A DNA stretch of 64,000 bases. Origin: an uncultured Anaerolineae bacterium (GTDB taxonomy: Bacteria > Chloroflexota > Anaerolineae > Promineifilales > Promineifilaceae). Positions 24,634-32,194 of the stretch are shown here, piece by piece (the first letter of the stretch is position 1; each line of letters opens with the position of its first letter). The notes beneath the pieces are model-generated. The model saw only the letters and a list, made by a program, of their open reading frames with translations, made no database searches and was not told the DNA's origin. Where the stretch lies: assembly GCA_905479495.1 (NCBI GenBank), contig CAJQMR010000002.1:186001-250000 (forward strand), read 5' to 3'. A program made the position numbers and the translations under genes.

Positions 24634-25221
24634 ATGAGTGATATTGCAAATGTGAACATGGTAGAACAGCCACAAAAATCGCGGCGCAGTCTGCTTAGCA
24701 TTGTTGTGTGGATTGTGGTGCTGGGTTTGTTGGCTTTGCTGGGCTGGGGGCTTGTGCAAAGCACGGCACCTCGTCCAGAAATTGGGGAAATGGCTCCCGA
24801 ATTCAACCTGGAGTTTTTTGACGGGTATGATTGGGATGGCAAAACGGCCGCTTCCCTTGATGATATGAAAGGTCAAATTGTGGTGATGAACTTTTGGGCC
24901 TCCTGGTGTGTGGAATGCCGCGTGGAAACCGATGAGTTGGAAGCCGCCTGGCAAAAATATGCCGATCAAGGTGTGGTGTTTGTTGGGGTCGCTTACGCCG
25001 ACGTAGAACCTAATTCCATTGAGTACATGGAAGAGTTTGACGTGTCCTTCCCCCACGCGCCTGATTTAGGCACGCGTATTTCCAATGCGTATGAAATTAC
25101 CGGTGTACCAGAAACGTTTATCATTGATCAAAATGGCGAAATTGCCCACGTGCAGATCGGCCCCATTAGCAGCAGCACGCTGGATTCCGTCATCGACCGT
25201 CTTTTGGCTAAGGAAGGATGA
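24634..25221 (+). CDS. ccmG: CcmG/ResA-type membrane thioredoxin
   Basis: A 195-residue thioredoxin-fold protein anchored by an N-terminal membrane helix (about 19-43). The active site is 'FWASWCVECR' with Cys92 and Cys95, and the cis-Pro follows in 'GVPETFIID'. It supplies electrons to CcmH or directly to apocytochromes. It starts 5 bp after ccmH. The WCVEC active site differs from the usual WCxPC but is common in TlpA/ResA-like relatives. Confidence 0.92.
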   Translation: MSDIANVNMVEQPQKSRRSLLSIVVWIVVLGLLALLGWGLVQSTAPRPEIGEMAPEFNLEFFDGYDWDGKTAASLDDMKGQIVVMNFWASWCVECRVETDELEAAWQKYADQGVVFVGVAYADVEPNSIEYMEEFDVSFPHAPDLGTRISNAYEITGVPETFIIDQNGEIAHVQIGPISSSTLDSVIDRLLAKEG

Positions 25222-25241
25222 TCCGGCAGGGATTGTGAAAA

Positions 25242-25312
25242 GCAGTCAAAAGTCAAAAGTGATAAGTTAAGAGAAAGCCACTTTTCACTTTTGACTTATC
25301 ACTTTTCACTGC
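25242..25312. repeat. Intergenic inverted repeat, AAAAGTGATAAGT family
   Basis: AGTCAAAAGTCAAAAGTGAT (from 25244) with AAGTTAAGAG is answered by CACTTTTCACTTTTGACTTA and TCACTTTTCACT. The arms are made of the permuted words CAAAAGT and GATAAGT, so several hairpin registers are possible. It separates ccmG from the CcmI-like gene within the operon. Confidence 0.75.
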
Positions 25313-25343
25313 CCTTCCGTAACATTATTAAAGAAAAATTATT

Positions 25344-25877
25344 ATGGCTATTGGCTCGATTTTACTAGGCGTTGCGCTATTCATTCTGGTGGGCTTGTTT
25401 GTGGCTCGGCCTTTTTTGCGTGCGCAAGATGATGAGGTTGCCCTGAGTGAGCGGCAGCTTTTACTAGAAGAGAAGGAATATTTGCTGGATCAAATTCAGG
25501 CACTGGACTTTGACCACGATACGGGCAAGATTCCAACAGAACTGCATGAGCTACAGCGTGCCAGGTTGATGGAACAGGCAACGGCCGTTTTGCAGGCAAT
25601 TGATGGAGCCGGTGCGGCACCAATCCACACGCCAGTGGCTGAGGCCGATAGTGCCCTGGATGTGGATATTGAAATTGAGGCCGCTATCGCTCGCTTGCGC
25701 CGACAGCGTGGTCAGAAAAAACCAGAACCATCTGCCCCAGCTCCTGCGACGGTGGCACCCGCCAATGGGCATGCTCGTTTTTGCCCGCAATGCGGTACGC
25801 CGACCGACCCCGGCGACAAATTTTGTGCCAACTGCGGCCATAATCTGTCCTTGAAGACATCTACAAAAACTGCGTGA
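25344..25877 (+). CDS. CcmI-like membrane protein with C-terminal zinc ribbon
   Basis: A 177-residue protein: one N-terminal membrane helix (about 4-24), a helical hairpin ('LLLEEKEYLLDQIQALDFDH', 'ELHELQRARLMEQATAVLQA') that matches the start of CcmI-type cytochrome biogenesis proteins, a Pro/Ala linker and a zinc ribbon at the C terminus ('FCPQCGTPTDPGDKFCANCG', four Cys). The order in the operon supports a role in presenting apocytochrome to the lyase. The zinc ribbon is not part of classical CcmI, so this is a lineage-specific version. RBS is weak. Confidence 0.75.
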   Translation: MAIGSILLGVALFILVGLFVARPFLRAQDDEVALSERQLLLEEKEYLLDQIQALDFDHDTGKIPTELHELQRARLMEQATAVLQAIDGAGAAPIHTPVAEADSALDVDIEIEAAIARLRRQRGQKKPEPSAPAPATVAPANGHARFCPQCGTPTDPGDKFCANCGHNLSLKTSTKTA

Positions 25878-25883
25878 GAAAAC

Positions 25884-27719
25884 ATGATAAAGAATAAATT
25901 ATTTGGTTCAGCAAAACTGCGTTTGCTGGCAGTTTTAGCTGCCTTTACCCTCGCTTTTACCGGATTGTTGCTAAACCCATTATTGCCCACGGTGGCCCAG
26001 GATATACCGTTGCCCACGACCCCGCCAGATGCCGCAGCCGGATTGGCCATTTATAACGAGCGCTGTGTGGTTTGTCATGGTGAGATGGGCGATGGGCAGG
26101 GTGCTCAGGCGCTTCAGGCTGGCCTGAACCCGACGGCTTTGTCGGACCATGATTACCGGATTACGGCCGTTCCCAGCACCATGTATAATCTTATCAGCAC
26201 CGGCAATATTGAGGCCGGAATGCCTCCCTTTGGCCCGACCAGCAGCAACCCCCTCAATGATGCCGATATTTGGAATCTGATTGCCCTGGCCTACAGCTTT
26301 AGCACACGCCCAGCTGACATTGCCGCTGGAGAAGCATTGGCCACCGAGTTGGAAGCTGATACGGACAGTTGGCCAGGCCTGGATTACTGGTTCAGCCGCA
26401 GTAACGAGATTATTCTGGCTGATCTGGAACGTGAAAACACCCTGGGTATTGATCTAACCGATTTGAGTGAAGAAGAGAAGCTGTCGTTGATTGATTACGG
26501 CCGTTCCCTGCATTACACCTACACCGATCCCCTGACCGCTTTTGCCCCGGTGGAACTGGCCACGCTCACCGGCACGGTCATCAATGGGACCACCAGCGAA
26601 CCTATCACCGAAGGCGAAGTGCGCCTGCGTGCTTTTACCGTGCAGCTGGATGAGATGTATTCGGAGACCACGACGATAAACGAAGACGGTAGCTTTGAAT
26701 TTCAAGTAGAAAATGTCCCATCAGACTGGGTTTTCCTGGCTGATGTTGCCTATGGCGATTTGACTTTCAATAGCAATGCTGTGCAGGTGTCAAATATCCA
26801 GCCCGAAGCGCAGATGCCTTTGTTTGTTTATAACAGCACCTCGGACCCGTCTGTGGTAGCCGTTGACCGGCTGCACATGATTTTGTCATTTGCCGAGAAC
26901 CGGCTATTGGTTTCTGAGCTGTATGTGTTTAGCAATGTGGATTCGGCCGTTTTTGTAGGGGAAAGTGGCGATTTTAATGAAGGAACGATTGAGGTAGGCT
27001 TACCAGCCGGGGCTGAAAATGTCGGCTTCCAGCGTGGCTTTGGTACATCGCTAGACAGCTTCATTCCCGCTACCGAATTTATCCAGACCGGTACAGGTTG
27101 GGCCGATACGGTACCTCTGCGACCTGGTTCTGGCAGCCTCAACTTACTGGTCAGCTACGATTTGCCCTACGACGATAGCCTGATGTTGGCTCATCCTTTG
27201 CCGTACCCGGTGAGCAGCGCCAGCGCGATTATGGCCGATGCCGGTGTTACGATTTCCGATGGCAGTTGGGTTTCACAAAGGGCGCAAACGACCAGCAGTG
27301 GTTCGTTTTTGAGCTATGTTAATACTGAGCTGGTTGGCGCAGATGCCTTGAGCCTGACACTGGACGGCCGTCCCAGCCAAATTACGGATGCTCAGGGGAA
27401 TATCTTACCGGCGCGTAATCAAACCAATGAACTGATTGTTGGGGGCGTGGCCCTGGCCGCTATGCTGGCTGTGGGCTTTTTCCTGGTACAGCGTTGGCGC
27501 ATGTCTCCCGTGGCCCAAACGGATTCAGTGGCCATTCCATCAGGTCCTGTGGCAGCATCGCCACGCCCGGTCAGCCGGCCACATAGCGATAACAGAACAG
27601 CCCTGCTGCAAGCCATTGCTGATCTGGATGATGCGTTTGAGGCTGGCGAAATAGCCGAAGATGAATACCAGCAACAGCGGCGAGAATTGAAAACTCAGTT
27701 AACGGCCGTTTGGGAATAA
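25884..27719 (+). CDS. Membrane-bound c-type cytochrome with carboxypeptidase-regulatory-like domain
   Basis: A 611-residue exported protein: signal peptide (about 12-39), one class I cytochrome c domain with haem motif Cys61-V-V-Cys64-His65 and probable Met ligand in 'AGMPPFGP', a helical region, a beta domain with 'TLTGTVINGTTSEPITEGEV' typical of carboxypeptidase-regulatory-like folds, a C-terminal membrane helix (about 515-535) and a cytoplasmic SHOCT-like helical tail ('LLQAIADLDDAFEAGEIAED'). It starts 6 bp after the CcmI-like gene and so is likely a client of the Ccm proteins. Function beyond electron transfer is unknown. Confidence 0.85.
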   Translation: MIKNKLFGSAKLRLLAVLAAFTLAFTGLLLNPLLPTVAQDIPLPTTPPDAAAGLAIYNERCVVCHGEMGDGQGAQALQAGLNPTALSDHDYRITAVPSTMYNLISTGNIEAGMPPFGPTSSNPLNDADIWNLIALAYSFSTRPADIAAGEALATELEADTDSWPGLDYWFSRSNEIILADLERENTLGIDLTDLSEEEKLSLIDYGRSLHYTYTDPLTAFAPVELATLTGTVINGTTSEPITEGEVRLRAFTVQLDEMYSETTTINEDGSFEFQVENVPSDWVFLADVAYGDLTFNSNAVQVSNIQPEAQMPLFVYNSTSDPSVVAVDRLHMILSFAENRLLVSELYVFSNVDSAVFVGESGDFNEGTIEVGLPAGAENVGFQRGFGTSLDSFIPATEFIQTGTGWADTVPLRPGSGSLNLLVSYDLPYDDSLMLAHPLPYPVSSASAIMADAGVTISDGSWVSQRAQTTSSGSFLSYVNTELVGADALSLTLDGRPSQITDAQGNILPARNQTNELIVGGVALAAMLAVGFFLVQRWRMSPVAQTDSVAIPSGPVAASPRPVSRPHSDNRTALLQAIADLDDAFEAGEIAEDEYQQQRRELKTQLTAVWE

Positions 27720-27732
27720 ACAGTAAATCAAT

Positions 27733-27783
27733 ATTTCCCTGGAAACTTTTAATTCGACTGGGTTAATAGAGTTCCAGGGAAAT
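27733..27783. repeat. Inverted repeat, TTTCC-GGAAAC family (copy 3)
   Basis: Arms ATTTCCCTGGAAAC (27733-27746) and GTTCCAGGGAAAT (27771-27783) pair with one bulge. It begins 13 bp after the cytochrome stop codon and ends 11 bp before the next gene. Third copy of the element at 3994 and 8826. Confidence 0.8.
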
Positions 27784-27794
27784 TTGGGAAGCCA

Positions 27795-28133
27795 ATGTAC
27801 AAATTTGTTACCATTTATCGCCGGGTTGATGACGAACAGATGCTGGAACATTTCTTCAACCAGACGCATCTGCCGCTGGCGGAACAGCTGCCGGGGCTGG
27901 TAAAGCGCGAGGTGAGCCGCGTTGCCCACAAGCCCGGCGGTGAATCCCGTTTTCACCTCATGTTTGAACTCTACTTTCATTCCAAAGTGAGCTTTGAGGC
28001 CGCGATGGCTACCCCCATTGGCGTTCAGCTGATTGAGGCGCTTATGCCCTGGGTTGAGGCCAAAATCATCACCTGGTTTTTTGCCGACACGTTCATCGAG
28101 GACATGAAGCAGAGCGAAGAAGCCCCAACCTAA
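27795..28133 (+). CDS. EthD-family dimeric alpha/beta-barrel protein
   Basis: A 112-residue soluble protein with the EthD/YCII-like ferredoxin fold: 'MYKFVTIYRRVDDEQMLEHF', 'HLPLAEQLPGLVKREVSRV' and the long C-terminal helix with 'FFADTFIED'. Small proteins of this kind act as accessory factors in ether or quinol degradation, but most have no proved substrate. It follows the cytochrome operon after an inverted repeat and may be a separate unit. Confidence 0.85.
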   Translation: MYKFVTIYRRVDDEQMLEHFFNQTHLPLAEQLPGLVKREVSRVAHKPGGESRFHLMFELYFHSKVSFEAAMATPIGVQLIEALMPWVEAKIITWFFADTFIEDMKQSEEAPT

Positions 28134-28214
28134 ACTGTCATTTGGGCGAATGACAACTTCCCCTCTTTTTAGCGATCTCTTCTAAAATTTCAGTTTTCTT
28201 GGTAGCAGGAGGTG

Positions 28215-29627
28215 TTATGGACTGCCGCTTTCTACCGGGGCGATGGGGATGAATGTCTGGTAAGTGAGCGGACGGTATACGAAGGTTTCGGCCGTTGCTT
28301 CTGTGCCGCGCAAGCCGCCTACTGCGTAAATGTTTGTCTCGATATTGGTGATGCCCAGATGGCTCCAGCTGGGGCGCTCGTCCAGTGGCGGCGTGTTGAC
28401 GACGGACCATTGATCCGCATCGGGATTGTAGGATTCGCTGTAGGGAATTGGCTCCTCGCTAAAGGCCCCACCCCCGAACAGGTACAATTTATTAAAAACC
28501 CCGGTGGCGCTGGCTCCGGCACGGGGCAGCAAGGTATTGGCGCAACTGTGCCAGCTGCCACCAACCGCAGCTGCTTCATCTCCTGTCGCAGCAGGGTCAA
28601 AGTAGGCACATTCGCTCAACGGCCGTTCTCCATCATATCCCCCCACTACATACAATTTGCCTTTCACCAGGCCGCCCGTTACAAAAGCTCGTGCGGTGGG
28701 CATATCGGGCAAGATTTGCCAGCTGTTGGCTACCGGGTCAAACCGATAGGCATTTGCCAGGTAAGATTGCCCGTCCCAGCCGCCAAACAGATAAATAAAG
28801 CTGCCGTCGGAGAGCACCAGACCACCAGAAACGGCCGTGGGCAACGGTGTGGCCACCCGCCAGCTGTCGTTGGCTGGACTGTACACTTCCACAACATTGG
28901 TCGGTTGCCCATCGGCTAGCTTGCCGCCAGGGATATAAATTTCGCCAAACAGCTCTGCGCCGGTAATGTCGGTAACGGCCGTTGGTTTGGCCATGCCCTC
29001 GCTCCAGACAAGGTCAGAGGTTTGCAAAATCGAAACGGTGTTTGTCACGCCAGTTTCTGTTTCCCCACCAATCAAATAAAGATTGAGTCCGTTGCCGACA
29101 AGCGCCATATTGGTGCGGGCTGCCGGCAAGGGACGGCTTTGCAGCCAATCATTGGTGATGGCTGTTTGCGTAAAGGGTTCCGGTGTGGGCGTGGGGAGTG
29201 GGCCGTTGCTGCGGTTGAATGCCTGGTAAGCCAAAAAGCTAACGGCGACGAGTAAGACAAGCATCAAGCTGGCGAACGCAATGCGCCGAGGAAAGAAAGA
29301 CGGGCGAGCGATTGGTTCTGGTTCGATGCTGACTGATTGGGTGGGTGGGGATACGGCCGTTTCAGCAGTTATTGCAGGCTCTGGTTCTGGATTTGTCGCT
29401 TCTGTTGTGATCCCTTCGAGGGTTACCAGACCTTGCTGCAAGGCCACCGTGGAGGCTTCTGTCCGCGAGCCAACGCCTAACTTGGTGTAAATATTGCGCA
29501 AATGCACCTTAACCGTATTTTCGCTAATGATTAAGGTTGCAGCGATTTCTTTATTGCCAGCGCCATCAATGACACATTGCAGGACCTCTAATTCCCGGTC
29601 ACTGAGCGGTTCACCTAATTCAGCCAT
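28215..29627 (-). CDS. Membrane protein with N-terminal LuxR-type HTH and extracytoplasmic Kelch repeats
   Basis: A 470-residue protein of rare layout. Residues about 8-65 form a GerE/LuxR DNA-binding domain ('LSDRELEVLQCVIDGAGNKE', 'ISENTVKVHLRNIYTKLGV'). After a linker comes one membrane helix (about 123-143, 'IAFASLMLVLLVAVSFLAYQ') and then about 300 residues of Kelch-type repeats with repeated 'YVVGGYDG', 'LYLFGGG', 'FGGWDGQSY'. LuxR domains normally lie at the C terminus; here the DNA-binding part would face the cytoplasm and the Kelch propeller the outside, so it could be a one-component transmembrane regulator. No target site found. Confidence 0.88.
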   Translation of the reverse strand: MAELGEPLSDRELEVLQCVIDGAGNKEIAATLIISENTVKVHLRNIYTKLGVGSRTEASTVALQQGLVTLEGITTEATNPEPEPAITAETAVSPPTQSVSIEPEPIARPSFFPRRIAFASLMLVLLVAVSFLAYQAFNRSNGPLPTPTPEPFTQTAITNDWLQSRPLPAARTNMALVGNGLNLYLIGGETETGVTNTVSILQTSDLVWSEGMAKPTAVTDITGAELFGEIYIPGGKLADGQPTNVVEVYSPANDSWRVATPLPTAVSGGLVLSDGSFIYLFGGWDGQSYLANAYRFDPVANSWQILPDMPTARAFVTGGLVKGKLYVVGGYDGERPLSECAYFDPAATGDEAAAVGGSWHSCANTLLPRAGASATGVFNKLYLFGGGAFSEEPIPYSESYNPDADQWSVVNTPPLDERPSWSHLGITNIETNIYAVGGLRGTEATAETFVYRPLTYQTFIPIAPVESGSP

Positions 29628-29739
29628 GAATAAAATTATACATTGATTGTGACTACCTGGGTGACAGCCATTTTTTCCTAGAGATTACTGACAACATCAA
29701 GATGTTGACTGCTGCTTTTGGAAGCGGATTCCATTTAAT

Positions 29740-30804
29740 TTATGGAGCCTCTGGCGTCGCCGTGGGCAGTATGAACGGTGCCCCTTCAAGCGGAGCCGTA
29801 TCCGTAATGGGTACTGTGTCGGTGATTGGTTCTGACGGCGTAGGTGTTGCCAGGAGGCAGTTTTCCTGTGCTTGCGTGCGTTTTTCGCTCAATTCGGCCG
29901 TTGTCTGGTGACGGCTTGCCTCAGCATATAAATCTTGTGCCGGACACCAATCCTGGGCAAAAGCGTACTGATCCCCTAAAGAAACCAGCACTGTAAACAG
30001 CTGGTCACAGGATGATTGGAAAAACGGCGCAGCCAGACATAAATCCCGGAAATAGTAGGCTGATGCATCCCAATTCACCCCATAGAACGAAATGCCCTGC
30101 GTGTATAATTCGGCCCAGGTTTGGTAGTCGAGTGCCGATTGTGGTAAATCGCCCAACTGTTGGGCTTGTGCTAGATAATACATGCCCAACTCAACCTGTT
30201 CGCCAGTGATCAGGTCCAAGCCGTAATTCATGTAAACATCGTAAAGCAGCTGGTCTGTCTCTTCCCGCTCAAAGCTGGGGAATTGCTGCTGAAAGGCGAT
30301 GAGTGCCGGTAGGGCTTCTTCCCAATATTTGGTAGCGACCAGCCGCTGAATGCGCAGCAGTTCATCGTTGGGGCTGCCAATAGAGCCTGGTGTAGCGGTT
30401 GGTAGTCTGGTAGAAGCTGGGGTGACGGTAACGGCCGTTACCGGTGTTGGTTCTGGGGTTGCGCCAATGCCAGCCAGCGCCTGATCGCGCAGCCTTTGGG
30501 CCTGGGTTGAGCCAGAATCTCGATCCAGGACCCATTCCAGGCGTGTCAGCGCCAGTTGGTAGTTACCCTGCGTAATATTTTCGTCCGCCAGGGTGATTTG
30601 CCGCTCTAGCTGAGCCACCTGTTTATCTTGCAACGCCTTTTGGCCGCTTTGCCAGCCCAAAAAAGCGATCAGCAAAAACCAACCGATTAGCACCGAAAAG
30701 ATAATGAGCAGCAGCCCGGCAATGCGCACTGGCCGCCGCTTTTTTTGCGGTGGGGTTGACGATTGATTGCTTGGTTCTTTTGCCTGAGGTACAGCATCAC
30801 TCAT
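29740..30804 (-). CDS. Membrane-anchored helical protein of unknown function
   Basis: A 354-residue protein: basic Pro-rich N terminus, one membrane helix (about 27-49), a coiled-coil or TPR-like part ('LERQITLADENITQGNYQLA', 'LTRLEWVLDRDSGSTQAQRL'), a Thr/Pro linker (about 118-140) and a second helical domain (about 145-320) with several Cys ('FRDLCLAAPFFQSSCDQLF', 'DWCPAQDLY'), ending in another Thr/Pro stretch. The layout recalls the pair at 11797-13109. TPR-like scaffolding outside the membrane is plausible. No RBS stands out. Confidence 0.65.
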   Translation of the reverse strand: MSDAVPQAKEPSNQSSTPPQKKRRPVRIAGLLLIIFSVLIGWFLLIAFLGWQSGQKALQDKQVAQLERQITLADENITQGNYQLALTRLEWVLDRDSGSTQAQRLRDQALAGIGATPEPTPVTAVTVTPASTRLPTATPGSIGSPNDELLRIQRLVATKYWEEALPALIAFQQQFPSFEREETDQLLYDVYMNYGLDLITGEQVELGMYYLAQAQQLGDLPQSALDYQTWAELYTQGISFYGVNWDASAYYFRDLCLAAPFFQSSCDQLFTVLVSLGDQYAFAQDWCPAQDLYAEASRHQTTAELSEKRTQAQENCLLATPTPSEPITDTVPITDTAPLEGAPFILPTATPEAP

Positions 30805-30884
30805 GAACGATAGTATACCTTATTTGTTGTCTCACCGTTTATAATCTGGGACCGATGTTAGGCTTTGGTTAATGCTTGGTTATT

Positions 30885-31997
30885 TTAGATGGCGCGGCTG
30901 AGCATCTCACGATACACGGACACCGTTTCATTGGCGATCTGGCTCTGGGTGTAATGGGCCAGGACGCGTTGACGGCCGTTTCTGCCCAACTCATCTCGCA
31001 AGGCTGGGGTTTGCATCAGGGCCAGCAGCTGTTGGTACAACGCGTGTTCATCTCCCTCAGGGAAGATGAGGCCCGCCTGGCCAACGACGTTGGGAATCTC
31101 ACCACTGTTGGCCCCCACAACCGCCACTTCGCAAGCCATCGCCTCGATGAGGACACGGCCGAATTGCTCTTTCCAGTTCGGCAGCGTGCGTGAAGCCAGC
31201 ACCAGGGCGTCCAGTTGCTGCAAATAGCCTGGCATCTGTGCCGAGGTGACCACCCCGTCAAACTGCACCCGGTCCCAAATGTCTAATTGACGAGCGAGGT
31301 TTTCTAGGGACGGCCGTTCCGGCCCATCCCCAGCAATGTGCAGCCGCCACACACCAGGTAATTTTGCCGCTGCTCGCAGCAGTAAATCCACACCCTTTTC
31401 CGGCACCAGCCGCCGGTTGGCCGAGCCAATGACAAAGCCCCGTCCCGGATCCCGTTGCCCTGGCGGTTGGAAAAGGGTGGCATCCACGCCAAACTGGGGG
31501 ATCACTTGCATTGGACCGCGATATCCTTTTTGCCGCCACACCTCTGCTGCTGCCTGGTTGCCCATAATGGCGTAATCAATGTGGGCGAGCACCTGTTTTT
31601 CTAGCAGATTAAAAGGAAAAGGATAGGCTCGGCGCAAATTTTGCCAGGAAAAAAAGAGCGATTTGGCTCCGACACGCCGGGCTTGGCGCAGGGCCAGCCA
31701 GGTGGCCAGGTTGTAAGGTTCCTCGTCGATATGCACGACATCCGGGTGAATGGCAGCCAGCCGCTGCTTGAGCTTGGGGAAATAGTAAGTGTGGAACTGG
31801 CCGTTAAAGCGAATGGGATCAACCAGCAGACGGTAGCCTTCAGTGTGGGCTCTTTCCAGGTATACGGGACCAGCTGGATCATACCAAACAGGGGGTACGA
31901 TCACGGTGAGGTCAATATCTTTGTGGTGCGCAATTGCCTCCAGCTTGGTCTGGTACGACCCCACCAGGCACGCCTTCGACAGCATCAAAACTTTCAT
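30885..31997 (-). CDS. GT4-family glycosyltransferase (GT-B fold)
   Basis: A 370-residue cytoplasmic glycosyltransferase. The N-terminal domain has 'VLMLSKACLVGSYQTKLEAI' and the C-terminal donor-binding domain has 'GSANRRLVPEKGVDLLLRAA', 'HIAGDGPERPSLENLA' and 'FGRVLIEAMACEVAVVGANS', the E-x7-E region of GT4. It probably adds a sugar to a cell-surface glycan, as the next genes on the plus strand encode GT-C membrane proteins. The ATG is preceded only by a weak GGATG. Confidence 0.93.
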   Translation of the reverse strand: MKVLMLSKACLVGSYQTKLEAIAHHKDIDLTVIVPPVWYDPAGPVYLERAHTEGYRLLVDPIRFNGQFHTYYFPKLKQRLAAIHPDVVHIDEEPYNLATWLALRQARRVGAKSLFFSWQNLRRAYPFPFNLLEKQVLAHIDYAIMGNQAAAEVWRQKGYRGPMQVIPQFGVDATLFQPPGQRDPGRGFVIGSANRRLVPEKGVDLLLRAAAKLPGVWRLHIAGDGPERPSLENLARQLDIWDRVQFDGVVTSAQMPGYLQQLDALVLASRTLPNWKEQFGRVLIEAMACEVAVVGANSGEIPNVVGQAGLIFPEGDEHALYQQLLALMQTPALRDELGRNGRQRVLAHYTQSQIANETVSVYREMLSRAI

Positions 31998-32002
31998 TCA
32001 AT

Positions 32003-32066
32003 CATCCACAGATTACACAGATTTCGCAGATAAAAATTCTGTGTAATCTGCGAAATCTGTGGATTT
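32003..32066. repeat. Intergenic inverted repeat with permuted words
   Basis: Left: ATCCACAGATTACACAGATT then TCGCAGAT; right: CTGTGTAATCTGCGAAATCT then GTGGAT. Both arms contain the words AATCTGCGA and AATCTGTGT, but in a different order, so different hairpins can form. It lies in the divergent spacer between the GT4 gene and the GT-C gene. Confidence 0.8.
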
Positions 32067-32194
32067 TTCTTGGTCATACTTGTGTGTCAATTTGCTCAAA
32101 TCTACTTTGGAAAGTCTGTTTTCGCCCCCGGTGTGCTGGTTGACGCAAGGGGCTATTTTGCTATACTTGCCACGTTTTGACAAACAGACATGCT

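Noticed and set aside
24073..25056. 327-codon minus-strand open frame over ccmH and ccmG
   Set aside because: Both plus-strand genes have active-site motifs and RBS; the minus-strand reading has none.
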